Assembly (NCBI GenBank): GCA_964623815.1
Contig: CAZUVR010000002.1
Coordinates: forward strand, 1 to 64,000
DNA: 64,000 nt
Direction: 5' to 3'
Origin: Chroococcopsis sp964623815
GTDB taxonomy: Bacteria > Cyanobacteriota > Cyanobacteriia > Cyanobacteriales > Microcystaceae
Of this stretch, positions 1 through 7,429 are shown one piece after another. The translations under genes were made by a program, and so were the position numbers. The first letter of the stretch is position 1, and every line of letters begins with the position of its first letter. Below the pieces are notes generated by a model, which had not been told where the DNA came from, searched no databases, and worked only from the letters and a program-made list of their open reading frames with translations.

Positions 1-46
1 TAAAGATTGGGTCGTCCGGTGAAAGCCGCCGTACTTCAGTCGGCGG
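1..46. mobile_element. Probable right end of an IS200/IS605-type (TnpB) element
   Basis: The first 46 bases contain a GC-rich hairpin at about 28-46 (CCGCCG, loop TACTTCAGT, CGGCGG) followed by TTAGCTTAC. RTX-repeat coding sequence begins immediately after, near position 61. A stop (TAG at 48-50) lies in the RTX frame exactly at this junction, so the RTX homology starts abruptly. Subterminal hairpins of this kind are usual at the right end of IS200/IS605 elements, where they also form the 3' scaffold of the TnpB guide RNA. No transposase gene is visible because the window begins here. A simple terminator hairpin remains possible. Confidence 0.35.
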
Positions 47-50
47 TTAG

Positions 51-758
51 CTTACTACCAGTTTAGATGGAAATGATACTCTTGATGGTGGCGCGGGCAA
101 TGATACGCTCATCGGCGGTGCGGGCAAAGATACCTATGTGGTAGATAACGCATCCGACGTGATAACCGAAAATGCTAATTCTGGAACCGACACGGTACAA
201 GCATCTTTTACATTCACTCTCGGTAATGCTAATCTGGAAAACCTCACCCTTACTGGAAGTACCAATATTAACGCCACTGGAAATACAGTCAATAATGTCA
301 TCACCGGAAATAATGGCAATAACCGCTTAGATGGGGGCGCGGGCAACGACACCCTCATTAACGGTAAAGGTGATGATACGCTCATCGGTGGTACGGGCAA
401 TGATAGCCTTACCGGCGGCACAGGGAAGGATTTCTTCCTTTTCAACGCACCGGCTGAGGGGATCGATCGCATTACCGATTTTAACTTGACAGATGACACA
501 ATTTATGTATCGGCGGCGGGTTTTGGCTCGCGGTTGACTCCTAACTTCGTCATATCCGCCGATGCTTTTACCATAGGGGCGGCTGCCACCGACGAAAACG
601 ATAGCTTCGCGTGCCTTCGGCATCGTTTCATTTATAATTCCAGTACCGGAGCATTGATATTCGATGCCGATGGTAACTTGAGCGGGGCGGGGCGGCAAAT
701 TGCCACGCTCAACACGGCTCTGGCTATGAGCAACTTAGATATTTTTATCGTCGCCTGA
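51..758 (+). pseudogene. RTX calcium-binding secreted protein, 5'-interrupted (C-terminal part)
   Basis: This is the C-terminal part of a hemolysin-type RTX protein. Aspartate/glycine-rich nonapeptides (GGAGNDTL type) lie at about 63-131 and again at 321-431. Between them is the DTYVVDN...GTDTVQAS...NLENLTLTG linker seen in cyanobacterial RTX proteins. The last 100 residues resemble the serralysin-type C-terminal secretion region (ITDFNLTDDTIYV, FIYNSSTGALIFD). Such proteins leave the cell by type I secretion and fold with calcium outside. The frame has no start: a GTG at 138 is the first possible codon, but homology extends to about 61 and an in-frame stop sits at 48-50, so the gene looks cut by an insertion. 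About ten extra residues (ENDSFACLRH) interrupt the C-terminal region. Confidence 0.6.
599..625. repeat. Short dispersed repeat inserted in frame in the RTX gene
   Basis: The segment ATAGCTTCGCGTGCCTTCGG plus its edges, read on the minus strand as CGATGCCGAAGGCACGCG, has the look of the short GATGCC/GGCATC repeats scattered in cyanobacterial genomes. It adds residues ENDSFACLRH between a TIGAAATD strand and the RFIYNSSTG strand that normally follow each other closely in this C-terminal domain. The frame is kept. Identification as a repeat family is by resemblance only. Confidence 0.35.
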
Positions 759-867
759 AAAATGTCTGGTCACTTCTCTCTAAAGAATGGTATGATAAGC
801 GGATTTCGTATTATTTCTTATCTTTTTACTCTCAGGCAGAGAGCGTGTTTATCGAGTAGCTCTAACT

Positions 868-2241
868 ATGACCAATCGGCAACTCACCAACAGTAATTTT
901 GATTCTATCAATCCTGATATTAACGGTTCCGTTATCGTCTATCAAAGAAAATTCGATAACGGCAATAGAAGCGGTATCTATGTTTATAATCTTAGATCCG
1001 AAAAAGAACTATTAATTAGTGACTCTAATTTTGATGCACAATTGCCTAAAGTGTCCGCCGATAAAATCGTTTGGCAACAATGGGACGGGAACGACTGGGA
1101 GATATGGAGTTCGGGTATCGACGGTTCTGATCGAACTCAATTGACCCGTAACGAACTCGATGATACGACTCCAGTGGTAGACGGTAATCTAGTTCTCTTT
1201 CAGAGAAAAGTTAATCGCATTCCTACTAGTAATCTCTCGGATCTGTACATATACGATTTTAATACTTCCCTAGCAAGATCGATCGCCACTTCATCGACCC
1301 GATTTAATTCTCTAGGAATCTCCGATAGTAATCTAGTTTGGGAAGAAAGCGGCAGCAGTAGTATTATCACGGCTACTATCAACAATTCCACAATCGATCG
1401 AACTATTTTAAATATTAGGGGCAGTATCATCTCTCAACCCTCTATAGATAATAACATCGTGGTTTTCAGGCAGCAAAGAGTGGAAAATAATTCCACTCTC
1501 ATCGGGCTAAATTATTACAATATCAACAGTGATACTTATTTTAATCTCATCGGTAATAATCTTTCCGATCCTCAGCGAGAAAACCCTGAGATTTCCGATA
1601 ATAACGTTGTCTGGCAACAATTAACAGGAAATAATAATTGGGAAATATGGACTAAACCAGTGAATAGTTCTGTTTCTACTAGAATTACTAACAACGATTT
1701 AGAAGATATTAACCCAGAAATTTCTTCTAAAAATGTTGTTTGGCAGAGATTTGACGGGAGTAACTACGAGATATTTTATGATAGTCTAATCGGCTTATCA
1801 GATCCAATATACAGATTTTACAATCCAACTACGGGAGGTCATTTTTACACCGCTAGTACGTCAGAAAAAGATAGTTTATTAAGTCAAAATAACTCTGGTT
1901 TTAATTACGAAGGTATAGCATTTTTTGCCTCCTCATCAGCCGATAATAGATTAGATCCCGTGTACCGTTTCTATAATCCACTTTCCCGACTGCATTTCTA
2001 CACCATCAATCAGGGAGAAAGAGATCAGTTAATCAATAATCCTCAATATGGATACGTAGCGGAAGGGATCGGATTTTATGCTTACACCGATACAATATCG
2101 GGAGTACAGGACGTTTATCGATTCCATAACACCATCACCGGGGCCCATTTCTTCACTATAAGCACACAAGAGAGAGATACGGTGCTGAATAATCCTCAAT
2201 GGGGTTATGTTTCCGAGGGGGTAGCTTTCCGAGCGGCTTAA
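868..2241 (+). CDS. TolB-type beta-propeller protein with three DUF5648 repeats
   Basis: 457 residues in two halves. Residues 1-305 repeat a TolB/WD40-like blade pattern (NPDINGSVIVYQR, PKVSADKIVWQQWDGNDWEIW, PEISDNNVVWQQ, PEISSKNVVWQR), forming a likely propeller. Residues 312-354, 363-406 and 414-456 are three copies of the DUF5648 repeat (VYRFYNP..G.HFYT....E.D.L......Y..EG..F.A), found in secreted or surface proteins of bacteria. No signal peptide is visible, so export, if it occurs, would use another route; the RTX gene just upstream makes type I secretion an idea only. The ATG at 868 lacks a clear ribosome binding site. Function is unknown. Confidence 0.75.
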   Translation: MTNRQLTNSNFDSINPDINGSVIVYQRKFDNGNRSGIYVYNLRSEKELLISDSNFDAQLPKVSADKIVWQQWDGNDWEIWSSGIDGSDRTQLTRNELDDTTPVVDGNLVLFQRKVNRIPTSNLSDLYIYDFNTSLARSIATSSTRFNSLGISDSNLVWEESGSSSIITATINNSTIDRTILNIRGSIISQPSIDNNIVVFRQQRVENNSTLIGLNYYNINSDTYFNLIGNNLSDPQRENPEISDNNVVWQQLTGNNNWEIWTKPVNSSVSTRITNNDLEDINPEISSKNVVWQRFDGSNYEIFYDSLIGLSDPIYRFYNPTTGGHFYTASTSEKDSLLSQNNSGFNYEGIAFFASSSADNRLDPVYRFYNPLSRLHFYTINQGERDQLINNPQYGYVAEGIGFYAYTDTISGVQDVYRFHNTITGAHFFTISTQERDTVLNNPQWGYVSEGVAFRAA

Positions 2242-2882
2242 GTACAGGGCAGGGAACGTAAATACTCGTTCAGATGGGGGCGGATAGCGATCGCGTGAAA
2301 TAAAGGCCCCCTCACACCCAATTCCACAATACTGAGGGCGGCGACGGGCATGGAAAAACGATCGCGGTAACGCCCCACGTCGATGCCGAGAAGATTACAT
2401 AACATAATGCGGATGGTAGCCTTATGGGAGACTAATAAAACATTGCCATCGGGGTGAGTTTCTTCGATTTCTTGTAGGACTTCCGAGCTACGGCGGGCTA
2501 TATCGATCGCTCTCTCGCCGCCCGGGGGAGCCGTCCAGGCCGGGTCTGTCAACCAGTTAACATAGAGATCGTGAAAGGCGAGATCGATCTCGTCTGGGTG
2601 CATTCCCTCCCATTCCCCATAGGCTATCTCGCATAAACCCTGACGTATCTTCATATTCATCCCGAGACACTCGCATAGGGGTTTAGCGGTTTGCATGGCT
2701 CTGAGGAGAGGACTAGAATAAACCGCAGCCCAGGGTAGATGTTTATAAGTCTCGGCGAAAGCTTCCGCCATTTCTAAACCTTCGGCAGTTAAACCGGGGT
2801 CATTTTGCGGTGTACCGCAGTACCCTCCTGTGGCGCTGTAAGCGGTTTGACCGTGACGGAGAAAGTATAACATCAGGCTCAT
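2238..2882 (-). CDS. Histidine phosphatase family protein (copy 2)
   Basis: A phosphoglycerate-mutase-like histidine phosphatase, 214 residues from the ATG at 2882. The signature LRHGQT at residues 8-13 supplies the phosphorylated histidine. GEWEG near residue 90 and VSHKA near 155 supply the acid and second histidine. The start is chosen because MSLMLYFLRHG matches the MSLNLYFLRHG of the upstream paralog; a longer start at 2891 overlaps the upstream stop as ATGA. It follows copy 1 directly, shares most motifs with it, and the two probably arose by tandem duplication and are cotranscribed. Substrate is unknown; alpha-ribazole phosphate and phosphoserine are used by relatives. Confidence 0.85.
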   Translation of the reverse strand: MSLMLYFLRHGQTAYSATGGYCGTPQNDPGLTAEGLEMAEAFAETYKHLPWAAVYSSPLLRAMQTAKPLCECLGMNMKIRQGLCEIAYGEWEGMHPDEIDLAFHDLYVNWLTDPAWTAPPGGERAIDIARRSSEVLQEIEETHPDGNVLLVSHKATIRIMLCNLLGIDVGRYRDRFSMPVAALSIVELGVRGPLFHAIAIRPHLNEYLRSLPCT

Positions 2883-2887
2883 AGTGA

Positions 2888-3529
2888 TCATGTCCCGTGA
2901 CGGGTGCGGAGGCGGTCGCGGATATGGGAGCGATCACCCATAACTTTAACTAAGGGGCCATGTTCCGCCAATTCGACGATACTCAGAGAAGCGACGGGCA
3001 TACCGATCCGATCGCGGTAGCGTCCCACATCGATCCCCAATAGAGAACATAGCATAATTCGTATTGTAGCTTTATGGGATACTACCAGAACGTGACCATC
3101 ATCATAACTATGATCGATCTCTTCGAGAACCTCCGAACTGCGCCGGGCTATATCGATACCTTTCTCGCCTCCGCCAGTGGGTGCGTTCCAACCGGGGTCA
3201 GCCAGCCAGCGCACGTAATCATCGTGAAACTCGTGATTCACCTGTTGGGAGGTTTTTCCTTCCCACTCGCCGTAGGCTATTTCTTTCAATCCCTCCCGGG
3301 TATTTAACTCCATACCGATCAGATTACATAGAGCGCTAGCCGTGGCGACAGTGCGTTTCAAAGGGCTGGAATAAACCGCAGTCCAGGGTAGATCCCGATA
3401 GGCTAGAGCGAAATCTTCAGCCATCTCATAGCCTTCTGGGGTGAGATCTATATCCAACCTACCGCAAAAACTGCCGCTACGACTGGCAGTAGTTTCTCCG
3501 TGTCTGAGAAAATAAAGATTCAAACTCAT
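2888..3529 (-). CDS. Histidine phosphatase family protein (copy 1)
   Basis: 213 residues, phosphoglycerate-mutase-like superfamily. Active-site LRHGET at residues 8-13 carries the nucleophilic histidine; IAYGEWEGK and VVSHKATIRIMLC carry the general acid and the second conserved histidine. The protein is soluble with no signal peptide. It is the first of two adjacent paralogs on the minus strand, sharing long stretches such as LLGIDVGRYRDR. The presence of cobalamin genes in the window (cobN, cbiD) makes a CobC-like alpha-ribazole phosphatase role thinkable, but they are 30 kb away and the motif does not decide it. Confidence 0.85.
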   Translation of the reverse strand: MSLNLYFLRHGETTASRSGSFCGRLDIDLTPEGYEMAEDFALAYRDLPWTAVYSSPLKRTVATASALCNLIGMELNTREGLKEIAYGEWEGKTSQQVNHEFHDDYVRWLADPGWNAPTGGGEKGIDIARRSSEVLEEIDHSYDDGHVLVVSHKATIRIMLCSLLGIDVGRYRDRIGMPVASLSIVELAEHGPLVKVMGDRSHIRDRLRTRHGT

Positions 3530-3616
3530 GGCAAACCTTGAATAATCCTATCTACTCTGTGAATTTACCCGCTAACTGCTTTAAAGTAAAGTAAGGTTCA
3601 GTTAAGTAATGAAATT

Positions 3617-4183
3617 ATGGGCTTATTTGATGATGTCAGCAGGTTTTTAGAAACCCAGTTAGAGGATTTCTTAAAAAATCATCCTCATTTAGAATTACAG
3701 GCGTTACAGGAACAGTTAGAAGAACAAGAGCGGGATACGATTAAACTGATCGACAATTTAGAAGCCGAGCAAAAACGCTTAGAAGCTCAGATCCTGCAAT
3801 TAGCTCAAGATATTCAACTCTGGCACGGTAGAATAGGGAAGGCAGAAGCCGCCAACCGTCCCGATCTAGCGAAAGCGGCGCAAGAACGGGAAGCCAGCCT
3901 GTTCCGTCTGGGAAATCAAATCTGGGGCAAGATGGAGGGGGTTAAAAAACGGATCGCACAAGCTCAAGAATTATTGAGTCAAATTCAGCCCAGGAAGAAA
4001 GAGTTAGAAATTAAAGTGCGGGAAGCTAAAACTCAAAAAACCCCCGATTGGGAGACAACCTATTGGGATCGACCTCAAGAATATAAGCAAACTAAACGAT
4101 CGATCGATAGCCTCGATATAGAATTCAAAGAATGGGAAACGGAACAAGAATTAAACCAATTAAAACAAAATTTAGGCAAATAA
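3617..4183 (+). CDS. TIGR04376 family coiled-coil protein
   Basis: 188 residues of charged, mostly helical sequence with no signal peptide or membrane segment. The N-terminus MGLFDDVSRFLETQLEDFL and the following ALQEQLEEQERDTIKLI stretch fit the cyanobacteria-specific TIGR04376 family, whose function is unknown. Residues 25-135 are heptad-rich (LEELEA-type) and likely form a long coiled coil. The tail from about residue 140 contains TPDWETTYWDRP and a final glutamate-rich helix. It lies 42 bases before lysS on the same strand, so the two could share a transcript. Confidence 0.8.
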   Translation: MGLFDDVSRFLETQLEDFLKNHPHLELQALQEQLEEQERDTIKLIDNLEAEQKRLEAQILQLAQDIQLWHGRIGKAEAANRPDLAKAAQEREASLFRLGNQIWGKMEGVKKRIAQAQELLSQIQPRKKELEIKVREAKTQKTPDWETTYWDRPQEYKQTKRSIDSLDIEFKEWETEQELNQLKQNLGK

Positions 4184-4225
4184 TTCGTCGTATAATTATT
4201 AATAGAAATCTTACTGAACTCAGTT

Positions 4226-5944
4226 ATGTCATCATCGAAATCCCAACCTGAAAATCCTTCATCTACTCTAGAAGAAATCCGTATTGCTCGATTAGAAAAA
4301 GTCAACCAAATTAAGAATAAAGGTTTAAATCCTTACGCTTATAAATGGGAAGTAACTGCTCAAGCTGCTGAACTACAGGAGAAATACGTCGAATTGGGAA
4401 ACGGCGAAGAAATAGAAGTTAATGTATCTGTAGCGGGCAGGATCATCGCCCGAAGAATTATCGGTAAACTGGCTTTTTTCAATCTCCAAGATGAGACGGG
4501 AACGATCCAACTTTATCTAGAGAAAAAAAGAATTACCGAGTCGATGGCTGATACCGAAGATGCTTTTAATATCCTGACTAAACTGACCGATACAGGAGAT
4601 ATATTAGGCGCAAAAGGAACGATAAAACGTAGCGACAAAGGGGAACTATCGGTATACGTCAAAGAATACGCGATACTAACTAAATCTCTTCTACCTCTAC
4701 CGGATAAATGGCACGGATTAACCGATGTAGAAAAACGCTACCGTCAGAGATATGTGGATTTAATAGTGAATCCGGAGGTACGGCAAACATTTCGCCGACG
4801 GGCTTTAATCACCGCAGCCATCAGACGTTATCTAGAAGAACGAGATTTTATAGAAATAGAAACGCCGGTTTTACAGAGCGAAGCCGGGGGAGCAGAGGCT
4901 CGTCCCTTCATTACCCATCACAATACTTTAGATATGCCTTTATATCTGAGGATAGCCACCGAATTACACTTGAAAAGATTGATCGTCGGGGGGTTTGAAA
5001 AAGTATTCGAGCTGGGGAGGATATTCCGTAACGAGGGCGTATCGACCAAACACAACCCGGAATTTACCTCGATCGAGATCTATCAAGCCTACGCCGATTA
5101 TCATGACATGATGGAACTCACCGAGGGTATTATCACCCACACTGCTCAGTCTGTTTTAGGTACATTAAAAATCTATTATCAAGGTACGGAAATCGACCTT
5201 ACTCCCCCCTGGCGACGGGTGACGATGAACGACGTGGTTAAAGAAATCACTGGATTAGATTTAAGCCAGTATCAAGACTTCGCCGAGGCTAAATCGGCAG
5301 CATCGGCGGCAGGGATAGGTGTTCCCGAAGGCTGTCAAACCCTCGGTAAATTACTTAATGAAGCTTTCGAGCAAAAAGTAGAGAGTACTTTAATCCAACC
5401 CACTTTCATCATCGACTTTCCTAAAGAAATTTCTCCCCTGGCTAAACCCCATCGTTCTCAAGCTGGTTTAGTGGAGAGATTCGAGCTATATATAGTAGGC
5501 AGAGAATTGGCTAATAGTTTTTCCGAATTAACCGATCCCATCGACCAGCGGGAGAGACTAGAAGCGCAGGCGGCTAAAAAAGCAGCGGGAGATTTAGAAG
5601 CGGCTGACGTGGACGAAGATTTCTTAACGGCCCTAGAATACGGAATGCCCCCTACCGGCGGTTTAGGCATCGGTATAGACAGACTAATCATGTTGTTAAC
5701 AGATTCCGCCAGTATCCGCGATGTCATCGCTTTCCCCCTGCTTAAGAGCCAGAGCGCGGCGGTGAAATCTTTTGACTACGACGGCGAAAAAAAAACTCTG
5801 AGGGTTGAATTTACTAGCGGCGCGGTGTATATCTATCACGACGTACCGGAAGAAATCTATAAGAATTTTCAATCCGCACCTTCTAAAGGTCAGTATTTGA
5901 GTAGTCAGATACGGGATAAATTCGGATTCGATCGAGAAATCTAA
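4226..5944 (+). CDS. lysS: Lysyl-tRNA synthetase, class II, with C-terminal KTSC domain
   Basis: 572 residues. It charges tRNA-Lys with lysine in the cytoplasm. An OB-fold anticodon-binding domain (about 60-165, VSVAGRIIARR, FFNLQDETGTIQLYL) precedes the class II catalytic core, with motif 2 FRNEGVSTKHNPEFT near 266-280 and motif 3 GGLGIGIDRL near 478-487. The last 63 residues (510-572) form a KTSC domain with its YxY motif (YIY, about 535-537). Pfam named KTSC after the C-terminus of certain lysyl-tRNA synthetases, so the extra length over the roughly 500-residue standard enzyme is a known variant and not an error. Confidence 0.97.
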   Translation: MSSSKSQPENPSSTLEEIRIARLEKVNQIKNKGLNPYAYKWEVTAQAAELQEKYVELGNGEEIEVNVSVAGRIIARRIIGKLAFFNLQDETGTIQLYLEKKRITESMADTEDAFNILTKLTDTGDILGAKGTIKRSDKGELSVYVKEYAILTKSLLPLPDKWHGLTDVEKRYRQRYVDLIVNPEVRQTFRRRALITAAIRRYLEERDFIEIETPVLQSEAGGAEARPFITHHNTLDMPLYLRIATELHLKRLIVGGFEKVFELGRIFRNEGVSTKHNPEFTSIEIYQAYADYHDMMELTEGIITHTAQSVLGTLKIYYQGTEIDLTPPWRRVTMNDVVKEITGLDLSQYQDFAEAKSAASAAGIGVPEGCQTLGKLLNEAFEQKVESTLIQPTFIIDFPKEISPLAKPHRSQAGLVERFELYIVGRELANSFSELTDPIDQRERLEAQAAKKAAGDLEAADVDEDFLTALEYGMPPTGGLGIGIDRLIMLLTDSASIRDVIAFPLLKSQSAAVKSFDYDGEKKTLRVEFTSGAVYIYHDVPEEIYKNFQSAPSKGQYLSSQIRDKFGFDREI

Positions 5945-5968
5945 ACCTCACTCAATAGATGAACTCTC

Positions 5969-6292
5969 ATGCTCAAAATATTATTAGTAAGCTTATTTCT
6001 TTCCCTCATGTTCCCTATGCAAGTATTCGCTCAAGCTAAAAAAGCAGAGATGGTATTTAATCAACTCTCCCTGCAAGCTTGTCAGATGAAAGAAAAAGGG
6101 ATGACGGATACAGAGATTAAAAGCCAGATCGAGGCTCTGTTAATCGAATCTTACGATACCCCTTCTCCTACTCCAACCCAAAGGGAATCGGCGGAAAAAT
6201 ACGCGCAAATGGTAGTAGAGATGGGTAACGCCTATTTCGGCTCTACCCGGGGCTGTAATTGGGGCAAAGCCAGGGGAGGGGATAGAGAGTAA
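5969..6292 (+). CDS. Small exported protein of unknown function
   Basis: 107 residues. It begins with a clear signal peptide (MLKILLVSLFLSLMFPMQVFA, probable cleavage after VFA-Q). The mature part has two cysteines (LQACQM and RGCNWG) that could form one disulfide in the periplasm or lumen, and a helical middle with the pattern MTDTEIKSQIEALL. No family is recognised. It starts 24 bases after lysS, so readthrough from lysS is likely. The 3' end converges with lexA across a short heptamer-type repeat. Confidence 0.7.
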   Translation: MLKILLVSLFLSLMFPMQVFAQAKKAEMVFNQLSLQACQMKEKGMTDTEIKSQIEALLIESYDTPSPTPTQRESAEKYAQMVVEMGNAYFGSTRGCNWGKARGGDRE

Positions 6293-6310
6293 CCAGAAGG
6301 AGTGACGATT

Positions 6311-6341
6311 ATGCCCGACTCCCGACTCCCAACTCCCCATA
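6311..6341. repeat. Heptamer-type repeat tract (GACTCCC/AACTCCC)
   Basis: Between the convergent exported-protein gene and lexA lies a run of imperfect heptamers (CCCGACT CCCGACT CCCAACT CCCC). This resembles the short tandemly repeated sequences of cyanobacteria. Related tracts occur at 35290-35325, 36787-36814 and 44263-44320. Confidence 0.5.
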
Positions 6342-6342
6342 A

Positions 6343-6957
6343 TTAATAACCGCGCCAAACGCCGATTAAAACGCCTTGCACCTGAACCTGTTCGGCGCTT
6401 ACTTTAATCGGCTGGTACTTCTGATTAGCGGGCTTGAGGGTGATTTCTTCGCCCTCCTGATAGAAATGCTTTAAGGTAGTACCGTGACCTTCGACTCTGG
6501 CGGCGACGATTTCCCCGTTAGACAGGGATTCATTATTGTCTATCCCCCGCATGATGACGAGATCCCCTTCGGTGATCATATCTTCGATCATACTGTCACC
6601 TACTACCCGGAGAGCGTAACAATTTTTCGGTTGTTGCAGGATGGAAGATATGTCTAGTTTCTCTTCCACATCGGTAAAAGGCTCTACTAATCCGCCTGCA
6701 GCGATCGCTCCTAAAACGGGGATACCTTGGGCGGGAGGGTGAAGGATACGAATGGTGCGGGCTTTCCCCTCGATCCAATCGATGTAACCTTTAGAACGAA
6801 GACGCTCTAATCTGCTTTGAATAGGAGCGGGGGAACGTAAATTCATCGCTCGCATCATCTGACGGATAGATGGAGCGTGTTGGGTTGTTCTAATATACTC
6901 TATCAGCCAGTCGTACAACTCTTGTTGAGCGCTGGTAAGACTTTCTAAGTTGCTCAT
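6343..6957 (-). CDS. lexA: LexA repressor
   Basis: 204 residues. It is the SOS-type transcriptional repressor with an N-terminal winged helix (about 1-70; PSIRQMMRAMNLRSPAPIQSRL) and a C-terminal S24 self-cleaving peptidase (from about 80). The autoproteolysis parts are intact: scissile Ala87-Gly88 in GAIAAGG, nucleophile Ser122 in VGDSMI, and general base Lys163 in TTLKHF. This matters because some cyanobacterial LexA proteins, such as that of Synechocystis, are reported to have lost these residues and taken other regulatory roles. Here damage-induced cleavage appears possible. A palindrome about 45 bases upstream may be an autoregulatory operator. Confidence 0.95.
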   Translation of the reverse strand: MSNLESLTSAQQELYDWLIEYIRTTQHAPSIRQMMRAMNLRSPAPIQSRLERLRSKGYIDWIEGKARTIRILHPPAQGIPVLGAIAAGGLVEPFTDVEEKLDISSILQQPKNCYALRVVGDSMIEDMITEGDLVIMRGIDNNESLSNGEIVAARVEGHGTTLKHFYQEGEEITLKPANQKYQPIKVSAEQVQVQGVLIGVWRGY

Positions 6958-6999
6958 AAGTTTAGATCATTTTTACTTAAGATCATCTGTGTTTAGCCT

Positions 7000-7014
7000 A
7001 GCAACATTTGTTCT
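7000..7014 (-). promoter_or_regulatory. Possible LexA operator upstream of lexA
   Basis: On the minus strand the sequence reads AGAACAAATGTTGCT. It is an imperfect inverted repeat (AGAACA / TGTTGCT) like the AGTAC-N3-TGTTC operators described for cyanobacterial LexA. It lies 43-57 bases before the lexA start, where an autoregulatory site is expected. One half-site is imperfect, so the call is tentative. Confidence 0.35.
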
Positions 7015-7169
7015 AATTTTGAAGGCCTATAGGTACATTAATGCTATAAAATTTTTTCGATGACGATCTCTAGAATTGGTAAAAAAACTCTTCTCGCTCC
7101 TTAAACACGATCCCTAAATACGCTAAAGTAAGGCAAGTGATTTGATTTGACCAAGGAGATAGTTAAGAA

Positions 7170-7286
7170 ATGCTCACCTTAAAAATTGCCGTTTACATCG
7201 TAGTCTCATTTTTCGTCTTATTATTTATCTTCGGGTTTCTCTCTAGCGATCCCGCCCGTAACCCCGGACGCAAAGACTTTGAATAA
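7170..7286 (+). CDS. psbI: Photosystem II reaction center protein I
   Basis: 38 residues. It starts MLTLKIAVYIVVSFFVLLFI and ends with SSDPARNPGRKDFE, which matches PsbI across its whole length. PsbI is a single-span thylakoid protein at the D1 side of photosystem II, important for assembly and stability of the core. One transmembrane helix covers residues 5-25 and the basic tail is stromal/cytoplasmic. A good ribosome site (AAGGAG, 7153-7158) sits 11 bases before the ATG. It is monocistronic: a hairpin follows 33 bases after the stop. Confidence 0.97.
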   Translation: MLTLKIAVYIVVSFFVLLFIFGFLSSDPARNPGRKDFE

Positions 7287-7318
7287 ACAACCCGTTGAAT
7301 AATCGGTGTCATCAATAA

Positions 7319-7356
7319 AGAGACAGGGAACAAAACCCCAAATGTTCCTAGTCTCT
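7319..7356 (+). terminator. Hairpin downstream of psbI
   Basis: AGAGAC and GGAACA pair with TGTTCC and GTCTCT around the loop AAACCCCAAA, giving a two-part stem of 12 base pairs with a small internal bulge. No uridine run follows, so it may act in transcript processing or stability as much as in termination. Confidence 0.5.
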
Positions 7357-7429
7357 GACGATGTAAACTCGATTGAGGTTTAACACTGAGGTTCGATCGC
7401 TCAACCGTTGTGAACCTACCTTTTAGCCA

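Noticed and set aside
134..499. Minus-strand 121-residue frame over the RTX gene
   Set aside because: Mirror of the repetitive RTX coding strand, rich in Val/Leu/Pro as expected from reverse translation of Asp/Gly repeats; no family features.
4708..4998. Second plus-strand frame inside lysS
   Set aside because: Lies fully within the catalytic domain of lysS in another frame, with no recognisable features.
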